Positions 1 to 8,846 of a DNA stretch of 42,455 bases are shown here, piece after piece. This DNA comes from DATFYM01 sp035315065. GTDB lineage: Bacteria > Acidobacteriota > Terriglobia > UBA7540. The number at the start of each line of letters is the position of its first letter. Position 1 is the first letter of the stretch. Below the pieces are notes generated by a model. That model made no database searches, was not told the DNA's origin, and was given only the letters and a program-made list of their open reading frames with translations. The stretch is from contig DATFYM010000145.1 in assembly GCA_035315065.1 (NCBI GenBank), positions 1 to 42,455 on the forward strand. The letters run 5' to 3'. The translations under genes and the position numbers were made by a program.

Positions 1-1
1 T

Positions 2-928
2 CAAACCGATCAACCTCTGGCCCGCGTCACGGCGCCGGACCTCGATGCTATCCTCGGGAAGAAACTGGGGTGCCTCGATGACGGCTTCGTGCGCGTGGTG
101 GACTATCTCGGAGGCGATTCTTCGATCGTGCAAGCGGCCCGCATTTCCTACGGCGCCGGCACTCGAACGGTCCACGAAGACCGCGGCCTCATCCGCTACC
201 TGCTGCGGCACCGGCACACCACGCCGTTTGAAATGTGCGAGATCAAACTGCACGTTCGGGTACCCATGGATACGTGGCGGCAATGGATCCGCCATCGCAC
301 CGCGAATGTAAACGAGTACAGCACGAGGTACTCGGTCGCCATCGACACCGCTCAGAGGACCAGTCCGGACGCCTGGAGAGTGCAGAGCCAGATCAACCGG
401 CAGGGTAGCGACCAGACCCTGGACCCGACTCTCGGCGAGCGCCTGTCCGCCCGTGAGGCCGAGTTGCAGCGGTTGGCCCGCGAGGTCTACCAGGAGCGGT
501 TGGACGCCGGCGTGGCGCGGGAGCAAGCCCGCAAGGACCTGCCGCTTTCCACCTACACCGAAGCCTACTGGAAGATCGACCTCTGGAATCTGCTCCACTT
601 CCTCGACCTGCGCATGGACGCCCACGCGCAGGAGGAAATCCGCGAATACGCGAACGTGATCGGTAAGGAAGTCGTCGCGCGCTGGGTGCCTATTACCTGG
701 GAAGCGTTTCTCGACTACCATTTGAAGAGCCTGAGCCTCTCCGAAGCCGAGGTAACGCTGATCGGCTTCCTGCTGGCCGGTAACCTGGACGGCGCGCGCC
801 AGCACGCCGCGTCGCTGGGCTGGCTCACGGTCGACCCGGTTTCCGGACGCCTCCGCCGCCACCGGGAACGAGACGAGTTCCTGGAAAAGCTCCGCACGCG
901 GTTTGGCTTTCGAGATTTTGGATTTTAG
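2..928 (+). CDS. thyX: Flavin-dependent thymidylate synthase ThyX (5' end outside window)
   Basis: FAD-dependent methylation of dUMP to dTMP with methylene-tetrahydrofolate and NAD(P)H; cytosolic, pyrimidine synthesis. The reading frame is open to the left edge: residues encoded upstream of the GTG at 89 (VTAPDLDAILG, then KKLGCLDDGFV) fit the usual ThyX N-terminus, so the true start lies off the window and the GTG at 89 is internal. The ThyX signature RHRTANVNEYSTRYS, which binds FAD and dUMP, is encoded at about 290-334. The visible part is 308 codons, and the C-terminal tail after the catalytic core is longer than in compact ThyX proteins. The stop codon (926-928) lies inside the left arm of the palindromic repeat 911-1104, so the last residues (FGFRDFGF) come partly from repeat sequence. 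The family call is very secure. Confidence 0.95.
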   Translation, partial: QTDQPLARVTAPDLDAILGKKLGCLDDGFVRVVDYLGGDSSIVQAARISYGAGTRTVHEDRGLIRYLLRHRHTTPFEMCEIKLHVRVPMDTWRQWIRHRTANVNEYSTRYSVAIDTAQRTSPDAWRVQSQINRQGSDQTLDPTLGERLSAREAELQRLAREVYQERLDAGVAREQARKDLPLSTYTEAYWKIDLWNLLHFLDLRMDAHAQEEIREYANVIGKEVVARWVPITWEAFLDYHLKSLSLSEAEVTLIGFLLAGNLDGARQHAASLGWLTVDPVSGRLRRHRERDEFLEKLRTRFGFRDFGF

Positions 929-1104
929 ATTTTCGATTTTGGATTGAAGAGAAGAAGAGATTGAGTCATTGAGCCATTGGTTCATTGAACCATTGAAGGA
1001 GAAGCAGAGTGTTACTTCTCGTCTTCAATGGCTCAATGATTCAATGGCTCAATGACTCAATCTCTTCTTCTGTTCAATCCAAAATCCAAAATCTAAAATC
1101 CAAA
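911..1104. repeat. Long composite palindromic repeat
   Basis: A roughly 190-bp imperfect inverted repeat. The left arm reads, in order, GATTTTGGATT words, an AGAGAAGAAGAGATTGAG block, then CATTGAG/CATTGG words. The right arm carries the complements in mirror order (CAATGGCTCAATGA, CTCAATCTCTTCTTC, TCAATCCAAAATCC). It could fold into a very long hairpin downstream of thyX and may act as a terminator or mRNA 3'-end stabiliser; that role is inferred. The GATTTTGGATT word recurs in the palindrome at 23577-23792. Confidence 0.85.
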
Positions 1105-1107
1105 CGG

Positions 1108-1387
1108 CGCGTCTCTACAAAGCCACGCGCCAGACTTTGCTGGAATGGACGGAGAGATTGCGGCGAGAAGCCGCCGGCGGCTTTCCGGAGAAAGTGGCAG
1201 GTTCGGCAAGCCTTGCCCGCGTTGCGGCGCCAAGGTGCAGCGCATTCGCTACGCCGATAACGAGACCAATTACTGCGCTGGCTGCCAGACGGGCGGCAAG
1301 CTGCTGGCGGACCGCTCGCTGTCGCGGCTCTTGAAACAGGACTGGCCGCGAACCCTGGAAGAGCTGGAGGCGTTGCGGCGGCGGTAA
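1108..1387 (+). pseudogene. Remnant of Fpg/MutM-family DNA glycosylase (truncated and frameshifted)
   Basis: Two frames together resemble the C-terminus of formamidopyrimidine-DNA glycosylase family proteins. Frame 3 from about 1110 encodes RLYKATRQTLLEWTERLRRE followed by AAGGFPEKV. From about 1196 the match moves to frame 2: GRFGKPCPRCGAKVQRIRY, then the rest of the zinc finger (NETNYCAGCQTGGKLL), ending LEELEALRRR with TAA at 1385-1387. The four zinc-finger cysteines are present (CPRC and CAGC). The linker usually found between FPEKV and the GRFGKPCP region is missing, so a short deletion probably caused the frameshift. The catalytic N-terminus and H2TH domain are absent. Homology begins a few bases after the palindrome 911-1104, suggesting the deletion ended at or near the repeat. 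A functional product is very unlikely. Confidence 0.8.
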
Positions 1388-1459
1388 CCTACTGTTGCAT
1401 GCCTGCGCTTGCTAGTCCTTCACGCGTGGGGGCTAGACTAGGTGGGCACCAGATCGCCG

Positions 1460-2548
1460 TCAGAATGGAATTTCCACGGTCTGGTTCAGGCCGGCGATCC
1501 GTGTCGATCCCGAGTCCACGATCACGACGCGCATCAGGTAAGTTCCAGCCTTAACCTTCAAGGTCCCCTTCAACAAGACTCCGGAGCGCTTCGCCCGGTT
1601 AAGCGTAGGGTCATGGAATTGCATGTCGAGGTTCACGCGTGTGCCGGTGACATAGTTTCCGTCGCTATCGAAGAGGACGGCAACGAGGGTCATCTTATCC
1701 AGATTGCGATCCTGTTCCTTCTGAAACTGGACTGAACTCACGTCGACGCGGGCGACGACGGAAAGCGTTGCATTCGGGTTGTCGGTCTTGAAGAAGCTCG
1801 TATTCACGACGGCCGGCAGATCCCGTACCTCGTCGCTGGAGAGTACCATTTCCTCGATTGCGTCCTCAGCGCTCTCGGCCTTGCGCGGCGCGTAGTAACC
1901 GTGGCGGGCTTGCAGGGAAAGGCCGGCAGGATTAGCCAGCGTGACCTTGAGCTTGTGAAACGACCCATCGAACTTCAAGTTCTGCGGCGAAAAGGTGAGC
2001 ACATAGCTGGCCTCGGGAAGGCCGCCGGCGCGGAGGAATCCGGCGCCGTAGTCGTTGCTATCGTGGTAGTAGACCCCGCCCGTCTCGGAGGCCAGCGAAG
2101 CCAGCACACTGAGGTTGGCCATCATGCTCGCCGAGTGATAGGTCGACTTAACGCCAAACATTCTGGGATCCCCAGACGCGTGCTCACTGGCGTCGCCGGC
2201 GGGAAGGTCAACGTACAGCCCGCGAGCATCAAACGTACCGATCACCACGTTGTTGCGAAGGGCGCGGTCGATCACCTGCTGCAACTGGTAGGTCACAGTG
2301 TCGGTGAAAAAGCCCGGCGAAACCAACACAATGCTTCGTTGCCCGCGGAGGACCGCCATTCGCCGGCAGAGTCCCTCCAAACCTTGGAAAACGTATTGTG
2401 CCCCTGTTTCGGTGTCCGTCAAAATGCGCCGAGAGAGGGCGTTGATATAGTTCGCGCCCTGCTGTGCACAAGGAGTGTTGAGGTCACAGCACTGGTAGAG
2501 GGCATCGCTCTGGGCCACCTGGAGTGCGGTGGGGTCGAGGGAATCCAC
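1460..2548 (-). CDS. VWFA-related acidobacterial protein, 5'-truncated (probable pseudogene)
   Basis: The 362-residue frame matches the C-terminal two thirds of the VWFA-related domain proteins typical of Acidobacteria: a ...DPTALQVA...CC region, RRMAVLRGQRSIVLVSPGFF, GTFDARGLY, SETGGVYYH, then a C-terminal beta-rich domain (YVLTFSPQNL, RHGYYAPR). Family members usually have a signal peptide and about 200 more N-terminal residues that include the metal-site half of the VWFA fold; these are missing. The frame is blocked by an in-frame TAA two codons upstream of the GTG at 2548, and the adjoining DNA contains a short repeat-like word (AATCTGCGTAATCTGTGGAT on the minus strand) joined to sequence with no VWFA similarity. 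Without a signal peptide it would not be exported. Family call secure; pseudogene status likely, not proven. Confidence 0.75.
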   Translation of the reverse strand: MDSLDPTALQVAQSDALYQCCDLNTPCAQQGANYINALSRRILTDTETGAQYVFQGLEGLCRRMAVLRGQRSIVLVSPGFFTDTVTYQLQQVIDRALRNNVVIGTFDARGLYVDLPAGDASEHASGDPRMFGVKSTYHSASMMANLSVLASLASETGGVYYHDSNDYGAGFLRAGGLPEASYVLTFSPQNLKFDGSFHKLKVTLANPAGLSLQARHGYYAPRKAESAEDAIEEMVLSSDEVRDLPAVVNTSFFKTDNPNATLSVVARVDVSSVQFQKEQDRNLDKMTLVAVLFDSDGNYVTGTRVNLDMQFHDPTLNRAKRSGVLLKGTLKVKAGTYLMRVVIVDSGSTRIAGLNQTVEIPF

Positions 2549-2998
2549 AGATTACGCAGATTTCGGAGATTAAGAGAAGAAACCGCCTCCTCGGCAAAAA
2601 GTAAACAGCACGTCGCGTGTTCATTGCGCCTGCGCCAGCTCTTCAACGGTGACACGGCGTCAGGCTTCCAGTACAAAAGTACCCTGGAGGATAGAGCCTC
2701 TGCTGTCGATGCACTTCCAGCAAGTGGCGATGGCTGCCGCTTGCGAAACGCAAGAACAGTGGAGGCTTCGCATGATAACTCTTTGTGTGGTGATAGCAGC
2801 TTTGGTGGTTGGCGTTGACTTTATGCCCACTCCAATAAAACAGTAGAGACTCGGGTCTCTCGCTGGGGCGCTGAACTCGGAATCCATGCAGACACCATGC
2901 TGGCGACGGCGGCCTGTTTGAAGTACTGAAGGAATCGGCTACACCTTGAGTCGAACCAATGCCCGGTCCGCAATCCAGGGTCGAGGCTTTTCCGATCG
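2549..2998. other. Intergenic stretch without a recognisable gene
   Basis: About 450 bp between the truncated VWFA gene and the M61 peptidase stop. It begins with a short repeat-like word at 2549-2575. Frames of 65-150 codons exist on both strands, but none has a recognisable motif, a convincing Shine-Dalgarno sequence or family similarity. A short hydrophobic frame on the plus strand (2775-2846) was considered and not called. It may be the scar of a deletion that removed the 5' end of the VWFA gene. Confidence 0.5.
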
Positions 2999-4912
2999 TC
3001 AATGCGCCGTCGCCAGCGGCTTGATAAGGTCGTCGAGCAAGTCGGGCTTGGACTCGTCGCGCACCAGGTGCGGATACCTCTCGCCGCCGTGGTAATCGAT
3101 TTCGCAAGTCTTGTAGTAGTCGTCGTTCAGCACCAGTAGTTCGATCGGCGCCGTACTCTTGGCGGCCGCATCAATGGCCTGCTTGAGCAGTTCGGACGTA
3201 TACTTGCGGCCATTCACGGCCACCACCGTCATTCCCGGAGTGATGCCGGCGCGGTAGGCCGGGCCGTCGTGAATTGAGTCCGAGACGTCGCCGCTTGGCG
3301 CTATGGCCAGCCCGATCGAGTAAAGCGTATTTCCGAATCCCCCGCCACCCCCGCCTCCACCACCGCCACCTCCCGGCCCTTCTCCGCGCGGCGGCTTATC
3401 GTTGAACTGCACCTTCCAGCCTCCGGCTTCGATGCCGCCCACCGGGGCTTCCGGCGAGGTCGAGGTGAGGCGGGTATGAAAGAAGCCGGCCCAGTCGTAA
3501 GGCGCCACTTGATTGAGGGTGCTCACCAGCTCTTCAAACGTATAAGGCCTGAGCTCGGGGCCGTTGTTGGGACCGCCGTGAAACAAGCGGCAGAAATCGT
3601 CGAGGGACTTCTGCCCGTGGGTCAAGTGGTTGATCGTGGTATTCACCTCGAGCCAGAGCAGATTGCCTTCCTCATAGTAGTCTGCCCCGCGACGCCAGTT
3701 GCCCCAGCCGCGAGAAAACGACATCAGCGGAATCGCGTCGGTGGTGTCCTGAAGAGGGCGCCACGTTCGGCCCGGCCGGCCAGGACCCAGGCTGGCGGCG
3801 ACGGAAGCCAGGTCGTCGCTGTACTCCTGCGGCGTCCACAGGCCACTGCGAGCGGCCAGCATGTTACCGAGGTAATCGGTCAAGCCCTCGTACACCCACA
3901 GGAGGTCCGTCACTTCAGGAGCATCGTAATAGGGCGTGCTCAGGCTCTGGGGGCGCCGGAACTTGCCGTTCCAGGAGTGCACAAACTCGTGCGAGAGCAA
4001 CCCGCCCACGCTGCGTCGCCCGCGCGGGCTGCTGAACGTATCCTCGCCGGTCCGGCTATCGTTGGACTCGTGATGCTCGAGGCCGAAGTGCGCCACGTGA
4101 TTGCTGAGCGTGAGCAGGAAGTGGTAATCGCGGTAATGGCGCGTGCCGAAGAGCTTGCCGGTCTCTGCCACCAGATTCACAAAGTCCTGCCGCACTTCGG
4201 GGCTCATGTCGAGCGCAGCCTCGCTGTCCGCAGCCATATCGATCTCGTGATGAATCGGCTCGCCCGGTGGGGTCACATCCACCACGCGGTAATACTCGCC
4301 GCTGATCACGGGCGAATCCACCAAGCGGTCGAGCGAAACCGGCTCGAACTCGATCTCGTCGCCGGATTGATGCGCGACGGGCAGCGCGGTGCCGAACTTC
4401 CAACCCTGGGGCAGCTTCAGTGTCGCCTTAAACGTGATGTCCTGGGCGAGGTTGCCGCCGGGATACAGCAGGTTCTGGTTCCAGCTCAACACCAGCAACT
4501 TGGCGGTGGCAGAGGCCCCGGCGGAAAAGCCGCCGCCGCTGCCCGGTTCGATGTACTCAAAAGAGACATCGAGGGTGCCGGCGCCCTTGGGAATCTCGAC
4601 GTGGAAGGCAAACATGTCGATGGAATCGCGGCGCCAGGGAATGGTTTCCCCTCCGGCGCTGAACTTCAGCCCCGCGACGTTGCCCAACGGTCCGGAGGGC
4701 TCGTGCTCGCCGGGGATCCATTTCGGATAGTAGAGGGTGAGCGGACCGGGTTTGACGGGCATCGCGATATGCGTGCGCAGGACCTTGGTCGGCGCCTGCC
4801 TGGCATCCACCGTAAGCGTAATGGTGGGGCCGGCCGCAGCGCGCGCCACAACGATGCTCAGAAGACTCACCACCACCAGCAGAGCCCAGCAATGTAAGCG
4901 GGTTAAGAGCAT
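2999..4912 (-). CDS. M61 family metallopeptidase with PDZ domain (glycyl aminopeptidase-like), exported
   Basis: Predicted exported zinc peptidase of 637 residues. A signal peptide is visible (ALLVVVSLLSIVVARAAA, about 9-27). Residues 28-200 fit the M61 N-terminal beta domain (YYPKWIPGEHEPSGPLGN is typical). The catalytic domain has the zinc motif HEFVH (308-312) and the third ligand Glu in YEGLTDY (342). A poly-Gly linker (about 512-524) leads to a C-terminal PDZ domain (about 530-620, with GLAIAP and GITPGMTVVAVNGR). All catalytic residues are present. GGGGGAGAATCC precedes the ATG and supports this start. Family members cleave N-terminal Gly or Ala residues or act in periplasmic protein turnover; the substrate here is unknown. 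The next gene upstream in the same direction is the sortilin-like protein, separated by a palindromic repeat. Confidence 0.9.
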   Translation of the reverse strand: MLLTRLHCWALLVVVSLLSIVVARAAAGPTITLTVDARQAPTKVLRTHIAMPVKPGPLTLYYPKWIPGEHEPSGPLGNVAGLKFSAGGETIPWRRDSIDMFAFHVEIPKGAGTLDVSFEYIEPGSGGGFSAGASATAKLLVLSWNQNLLYPGGNLAQDITFKATLKLPQGWKFGTALPVAHQSGDEIEFEPVSLDRLVDSPVISGEYYRVVDVTPPGEPIHHEIDMAADSEAALDMSPEVRQDFVNLVAETGKLFGTRHYRDYHFLLTLSNHVAHFGLEHHESNDSRTGEDTFSSPRGRRSVGGLLSHEFVHSWNGKFRRPQSLSTPYYDAPEVTDLLWVYEGLTDYLGNMLAARSGLWTPQEYSDDLASVAASLGPGRPGRTWRPLQDTTDAIPLMSFSRGWGNWRRGADYYEEGNLLWLEVNTTINHLTHGQKSLDDFCRLFHGGPNNGPELRPYTFEELVSTLNQVAPYDWAGFFHTRLTSTSPEAPVGGIEAGGWKVQFNDKPPRGEGPGGGGGGGGGGGGFGNTLYSIGLAIAPSGDVSDSIHDGPAYRAGITPGMTVVAVNGRKYTSELLKQAIDAAAKSTAPIELLVLNDDYYKTCEIDYHGGERYPHLVRDESKPDLLDDLIKPLATAH

Positions 4913-4926
4913 GGATTCTCCCCCGA

Positions 4927-5173
4927 AAGCAGAAGTCAGAAGTCAGAAGTCAGAAGACAGAAGACAGAATGAAGACGACACCAGTCGGTTCCGTCGCTCG
5001 ACCCCGGGATAGTTTTGATTCTGACTCCCGACCTCTGACTCCTGACTCGTTTCCTTTCCAGAGCCAGAACCAGCACGGGTCCTTCCGAGCCAGCACCTGT
5101 CCCCGTCTTCATTCTGACTTCTGTCTTCCGTCTTCTGACTTCCTCTTCCTCATTCCGTCTTCTGACTCCCTCT
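4927..5173. repeat. Palindromic repeat built from CAGAAGT/ACTTCTG words
   Basis: The left arm (4927-4977) is a run of CAGAAGT and CAGAAGA words. The right arm (about 5104-5173) carries the complements (TTCTGACTTCTGTCTTCCGTC and similar, broken into shorter words). The middle contains CTGACTCC words. It fills the whole gap between two minus-strand genes and ends at the stop codon of the sortilin-like gene, whose transcript would therefore carry the hairpin at its 3' end. Confidence 0.8.
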
Positions 5174-8100
5174 TCAGAGTCCCTCAGGCACCTTCTTCAC
5201 CGAGATGGCCTCGCCGGCGTAGAGCGTCGGCGCGCCGACGGCGAAAGCGTCCTTATTATAAGCAGCCACTTCCGTCTGGATGAGTTTGTTGAACTCACCC
5301 AGGTGCTGGTCCAACTCCTTCGTCAGCTCCGCCTTCTGTTCCAAAGCCAACTGAGTGGGGGGCTCGCCGTAGGCGAAGCCGCCGCCTCCCGAGAGGCCGG
5401 AGAGCTTGCTGTTAAACGCCGCCAGATAGTGAATGCTATCTTCACCGGCGGGCTGGATTTCCGAGTTGTATACGGAGTCCTTCAACGCTCTGAGCTTTCT
5501 GCCAAGCTGGAAGGCTTTGCCCATGAGGGGCTGGTATTTCTTTTTGAAGTCGTTGTCGTCGCTCGCGCGCACCATACCCTGAAAAGCAGCGAGCGACTTC
5601 TGCATTCCGTCGACGCGGTTGAGCATGGTGTTCAGCGCGCTCACCGCATTACGCCCCTCGAGCGCGAACCGGAGCGAGGCGCGGAAATTCTCCGGATCGA
5701 TCTTGAGGTTGGGGTCCGGGCGCACGCTGACGTCGGCTTCCTGTGTGTGCCCAGCAACGGTGATGGCGACGTGATACTTCCCTGCCAACACCAGCGGTCC
5801 GCGGCCGCGGCCAAAGAACTCCGCGAATTCGCTGACTTCCTGCTGCCGCTCAAAGGTCAGCCGCTCCGGCCCGTCGTACCGCATGGACCAGACGAAGCGG
5901 TTGATCCCGGCCTTGGAAGGTCCATGCTCCGTCGCCACCGGATTCCCATGCTCGTCGGTGATCACGATCTTGACGGGGCCTTCACGCTGTCCCCCTGGTC
6001 CCTCACCTTCTCCTTGTGCTTGTGCTTGGCCTCCTTGCCCTCCCTGGCCTCCCTGCATTGCCGGACCAGCGCCACCTGCCCCTCCTGCCGCGGCGCCACC
6101 GGGCCCTCCCGGACCGCCGCCACCAGGTCCGCCCGGACCTCCGCCGCCGCGTCTCTGCTCAATTTCCTTCTTCAGGAAGTAATCGATCACCACTCCCTCG
6201 GGCCCGTTAGGAGCGGAGTAATCCGCCGCCGTACCGAATCCCGCGCCACGCCAGTGATGAAACAGCGTGCCCGGCGCAGTGCTGACCAGTTGAAAGTCGC
6301 TGTCCTGGATCTTCGCACTCATCTGCTCGACCGGGCGAATGTTGTCGACCACGAAGATACCGCGGCCGTGCGTGGCCACCACAAGATCACTGATCGCTTT
6401 CACAAACTTCACGTCATAGACGGGCACCGTGGGCAAGTTGGCTTTGAGCGGCTGCCAGTGCTCTCCCGCGTCCTGCGAGTAGAAAAGGCCGGTGTCGGTT
6501 CCCAGCACGAGAAAGCCGCGCTGGTTGGGGTCCTCGCGGACTACGTGCGCGGAAGAGTCGGCGGGCAGGCCACTCGAAATCGGCGTCCATTTCTTACCGT
6601 AGTCGGCGGTCTTGTAGACGTAAGGGCGCGGATCATCCAACTCGTGCGCATCGTAGGTGACGTAAGCCGTCCCGGCCTCAAAAGGCGAGACCCCAACCTG
6701 ATAGACGCGAGCCCACTCCGGCGCGCCGACAACAGAGACGTTCGTCCAGTTCTTGCCGCCGTCGCGCGTCACCTGCACCAGGCCGTCGTCGGTGCCCACC
6801 CAGATCACTTTGGGATCGGTGGGCGCGATGGTGATGGTGAGAATGGTGTCGTAGCTTTCGGCGCCGCTGATGTCGTGCTGGACGGGAGCGCCTGCCACAT
6901 CCTGCTTCGATTTGTCGTTGCGCGTGAGGTCGCCGCTGATCGCCGACCAATTCCTGCCACCGTCCGTGGACTTGAAGACGACGTTGCCGCCGAGATAGAC
7001 CTCGTTGGCGTCGGTCTCGGAAACGGCGATGGGGGAAGTCCAGTTGAAGCGATACTTCAGGTCGGCCGGCTTCATTTCCTCGACGCCTTCAAGGTATGGC
7101 CGGATGGAGCGGGAAAGATGAGTTTTCTTGTCCAGACGGGTGATGCTGCCGTTCTGCGAATCGACGTAGATGATGTTGGGGTCGCTGGGGGCGAACACCG
7201 CGTACTCGCCGTCGCCGCCCGTCGCCGTGTACCAGTCGGCGCCGCCCACCGCGCGTCCGGCCAGGTTGCTGGAAACACCGCACCACGCGTTGTTATCCTG
7301 AAGGCCGCCGCACACTCCGTACGGAACCTCGCTACTCGTCGATACCATATAGAACTGCTCGATGGGGAGGTTATTGAGGTACCGCCAGGTCTTGGCGCCG
7401 TCCGTCGTCACGTAGACGCCACCGTCGTTGCCTTGGATCATGCGCTGCGGGTCCTTGGTGTCGATCCAGAGCGCGTGATGGTCCGAGTGAACCCCACGGT
7501 CGGCGGTGTGCGACGTCTTGCCGCCATCATCCGATTCCACCAGGTTCAGGGACATGAAGTAAATCTTGTTCTCGTTCTCCGGCGAGACCATGAGCCGCGA
7601 GAAATAGAACGGACGGACGTCGTAGGCGTGATTGTCGCTGACCTCTGTCCACGCATCGCCCAGATCCGTGGATTGCCACAGCATGCCGCGTTTCGCCGCC
7701 ACCAGCGCGTAAACGTGATTCGGATTGGTCGGCGCCACGGCCACCGCAATGCGGCCCAGCGGTGCTTCCGGCAGGCCCTTGCTCAACTTCTTCCAGGTGT
7801 CGCCGCCGTCCGTGGAGCGATAGATGCCGCTGTTGGGGCCGCCGTCCACCAGCGTCCATGGGTAGCGCCGAAACTCCCACATCGCCGCGAACAGCACCTT
7901 GGGATTGCCCGGCTGAATCGCGAGATCGGCCACGCCGGTGGAGTCATTGACGAACAACACCTTGTTCCAAGTCTTCCCGCCGTCCGTAGTGCGGAACACG
8001 CCACGGTCCGGATTGGGGGCCCAGGCGTGTCCCGTAGCGCCTACAAACACGACGTTGGGATTGCTGGGATCGACGATGATCTGCGCGATCTGGCCCACAT

Positions 8101-8554
8101 TGCCCAGACCCGCGAATCTCCAGGAATGACCGGCGTCGCCCGAGACATAGACGCCGCGGCCGTCGATGACGTCGTTGCGGACCTTCGATTCACCCGTCCC
8201 CACCCAGACGACGCTGGGGTTGGACGGAGCCAAAGCCATGGCGCCGATTGAGGACGTGCTCTCGTGTTCAAAGATCGGCTTCCAGGTGATTCCTGCGTCC
8301 TCGGTTTTGAAGACGCCGCCGCCCGCGGCGCCCACGTAATAAACGTTGGGGTTGCCGGGAATGCCCACCACCGAGGCCACGCGACCGCCGCCCACCGCCG
8401 GGCCCAGGTTACGAAACTCCAGATTCTTGAAGACATCCTTCTCGTTCGCGTCAGACTCCTGAGCGGGCGACTGCCCCGCCAACATTCTGCTGGAAATGCC
8501 GAAGACCGCTGCCAGCGCCAGCGCCATACCTAATCGAGCCAGCTTCTGCCTCAT
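5174..8554 (-). CDS. Exported BNR/Asp-box, VPS10/sortilin-like beta-propeller protein
   Basis: A 1126-residue exported protein. A signal peptide is present (about 1-31, ending near RMLAGQS). Residues 40-770 contain many Asp-box/BNR repeats of the form DGGxxW: TEDAGITWKP, TTDGGKTWNK, STDGGDTWKK, STDGGRNWSA, TRDGGKNWTN, SQDAGEHWQP. Together they predict one or two beta-propellers of the VPS10/sortilin or photosystem-stability-factor type. A Gly/Pro/Gln-rich linker (about 798-851) joins them to an all-alpha-looking C-terminal domain with no recognised motif. Databases often label this family 'glycosyl hydrolase', but I see no glycosidase active site. Acidobacteria carry many paralogues; the ligand is unknown. 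Start supported by GGGAGGACACTC before the ATG. The divergent neighbour is the PLD-like gene; the M61 peptidase lies downstream and may be co-expressed. Confidence 0.88.
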   Translation of the reverse strand: MRQKLARLGMALALAAVFGISSRMLAGQSPAQESDANEKDVFKNLEFRNLGPAVGGGRVASVVGIPGNPNVYYVGAAGGGVFKTEDAGITWKPIFEHESTSSIGAMALAPSNPSVVWVGTGESKVRNDVIDGRGVYVSGDAGHSWRFAGLGNVGQIAQIIVDPSNPNVVFVGATGHAWAPNPDRGVFRTTDGGKTWNKVLFVNDSTGVADLAIQPGNPKVLFAAMWEFRRYPWTLVDGGPNSGIYRSTDGGDTWKKLSKGLPEAPLGRIAVAVAPTNPNHVYALVAAKRGMLWQSTDLGDAWTEVSDNHAYDVRPFYFSRLMVSPENENKIYFMSLNLVESDDGGKTSHTADRGVHSDHHALWIDTKDPQRMIQGNDGGVYVTTDGAKTWRYLNNLPIEQFYMVSTSSEVPYGVCGGLQDNNAWCGVSSNLAGRAVGGADWYTATGGDGEYAVFAPSDPNIIYVDSQNGSITRLDKKTHLSRSIRPYLEGVEEMKPADLKYRFNWTSPIAVSETDANEVYLGGNVVFKSTDGGRNWSAISGDLTRNDKSKQDVAGAPVQHDISGAESYDTILTITIAPTDPKVIWVGTDDGLVQVTRDGGKNWTNVSVVGAPEWARVYQVGVSPFEAGTAYVTYDAHELDDPRPYVYKTADYGKKWTPISSGLPADSSAHVVREDPNQRGFLVLGTDTGLFYSQDAGEHWQPLKANLPTVPVYDVKFVKAISDLVVATHGRGIFVVDNIRPVEQMSAKIQDSDFQLVSTAPGTLFHHWRGAGFGTAADYSAPNGPEGVVIDYFLKKEIEQRRGGGGPGGPGGGGPGGPGGAAAGGAGGAGPAMQGGQGGQGGQAQAQGEGEGPGGQREGPVKIVITDEHGNPVATEHGPSKAGINRFVWSMRYDGPERLTFERQQEVSEFAEFFGRGRGPLVLAGKYHVAITVAGHTQEADVSVRPDPNLKIDPENFRASLRFALEGRNAVSALNTMLNRVDGMQKSLAAFQGMVRASDDNDFKKKYQPLMGKAFQLGRKLRALKDSVYNSEIQPAGEDSIHYLAAFNSKLSGLSGGGGFAYGEPPTQLALEQKAELTKELDQHLGEFNKLIQTEVAAYNKDAFAVGAPTLYAGEAISVKKVPEGL

Positions 8555-8591
8555 GAGTGTCCTCCCAAAGGAAATGAACCACGAAGAGCGA

Positions 8592-8661
8592 TTCAGCTAT
8601 CAGCCATCAGCGAGACAAACGGACTTTCTTGCTGAAAGCTGAGAGCTGACGGCTGAAGGCT
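8592..8661. repeat. Small palindromic repeat (CAGCTATCAGCC type)
   Basis: The left arm TTCAGCTATCAGCCATCAGC and right arm GCTGAAAGCTGAGAGCTGAC plus GGCTGAAG are imperfect complements built from CAGCYNTC/GAGCTGA words. It lies in the divergent gap (8555-9121) upstream of the sortilin-like gene, so it would be in that gene's 5' region. Confidence 0.6.
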
Positions 8662-8846
8662 CACCTAATCACTCAATCTTTCACTTGAAACTCCGGCATC
8701 CCTCGAGAGAAGGCTCACCGATTACGATCGTGCGGGGGCATTCCGGGATTGCCGGACAGACCTACAGAAAACAAAGACGTTTGAAGGGCAACTTGGGTTT
8801 CATGATTCCATACTCAGCGTGATAAGTGCACGCCGAAAACCACCAA

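Noticed and set aside
2649..2846. 65-codon plus-strand ORF with a hydrophobic end
   Set aside because: No SD and no family; probably chance in a deletion scar.
3476..4897. 473-codon plus-strand frame opposite the M61 peptidase
   Set aside because: Shadow frame; the minus strand holds the intact HEFVH peptidase.
5303..8251. Very long plus-strand frame (982 codons) opposite the sortilin-like gene
   Set aside because: Antisense shadow of a GC-rich gene; no motif, no SD, and the minus-strand frame has clear Asp-box repeats.
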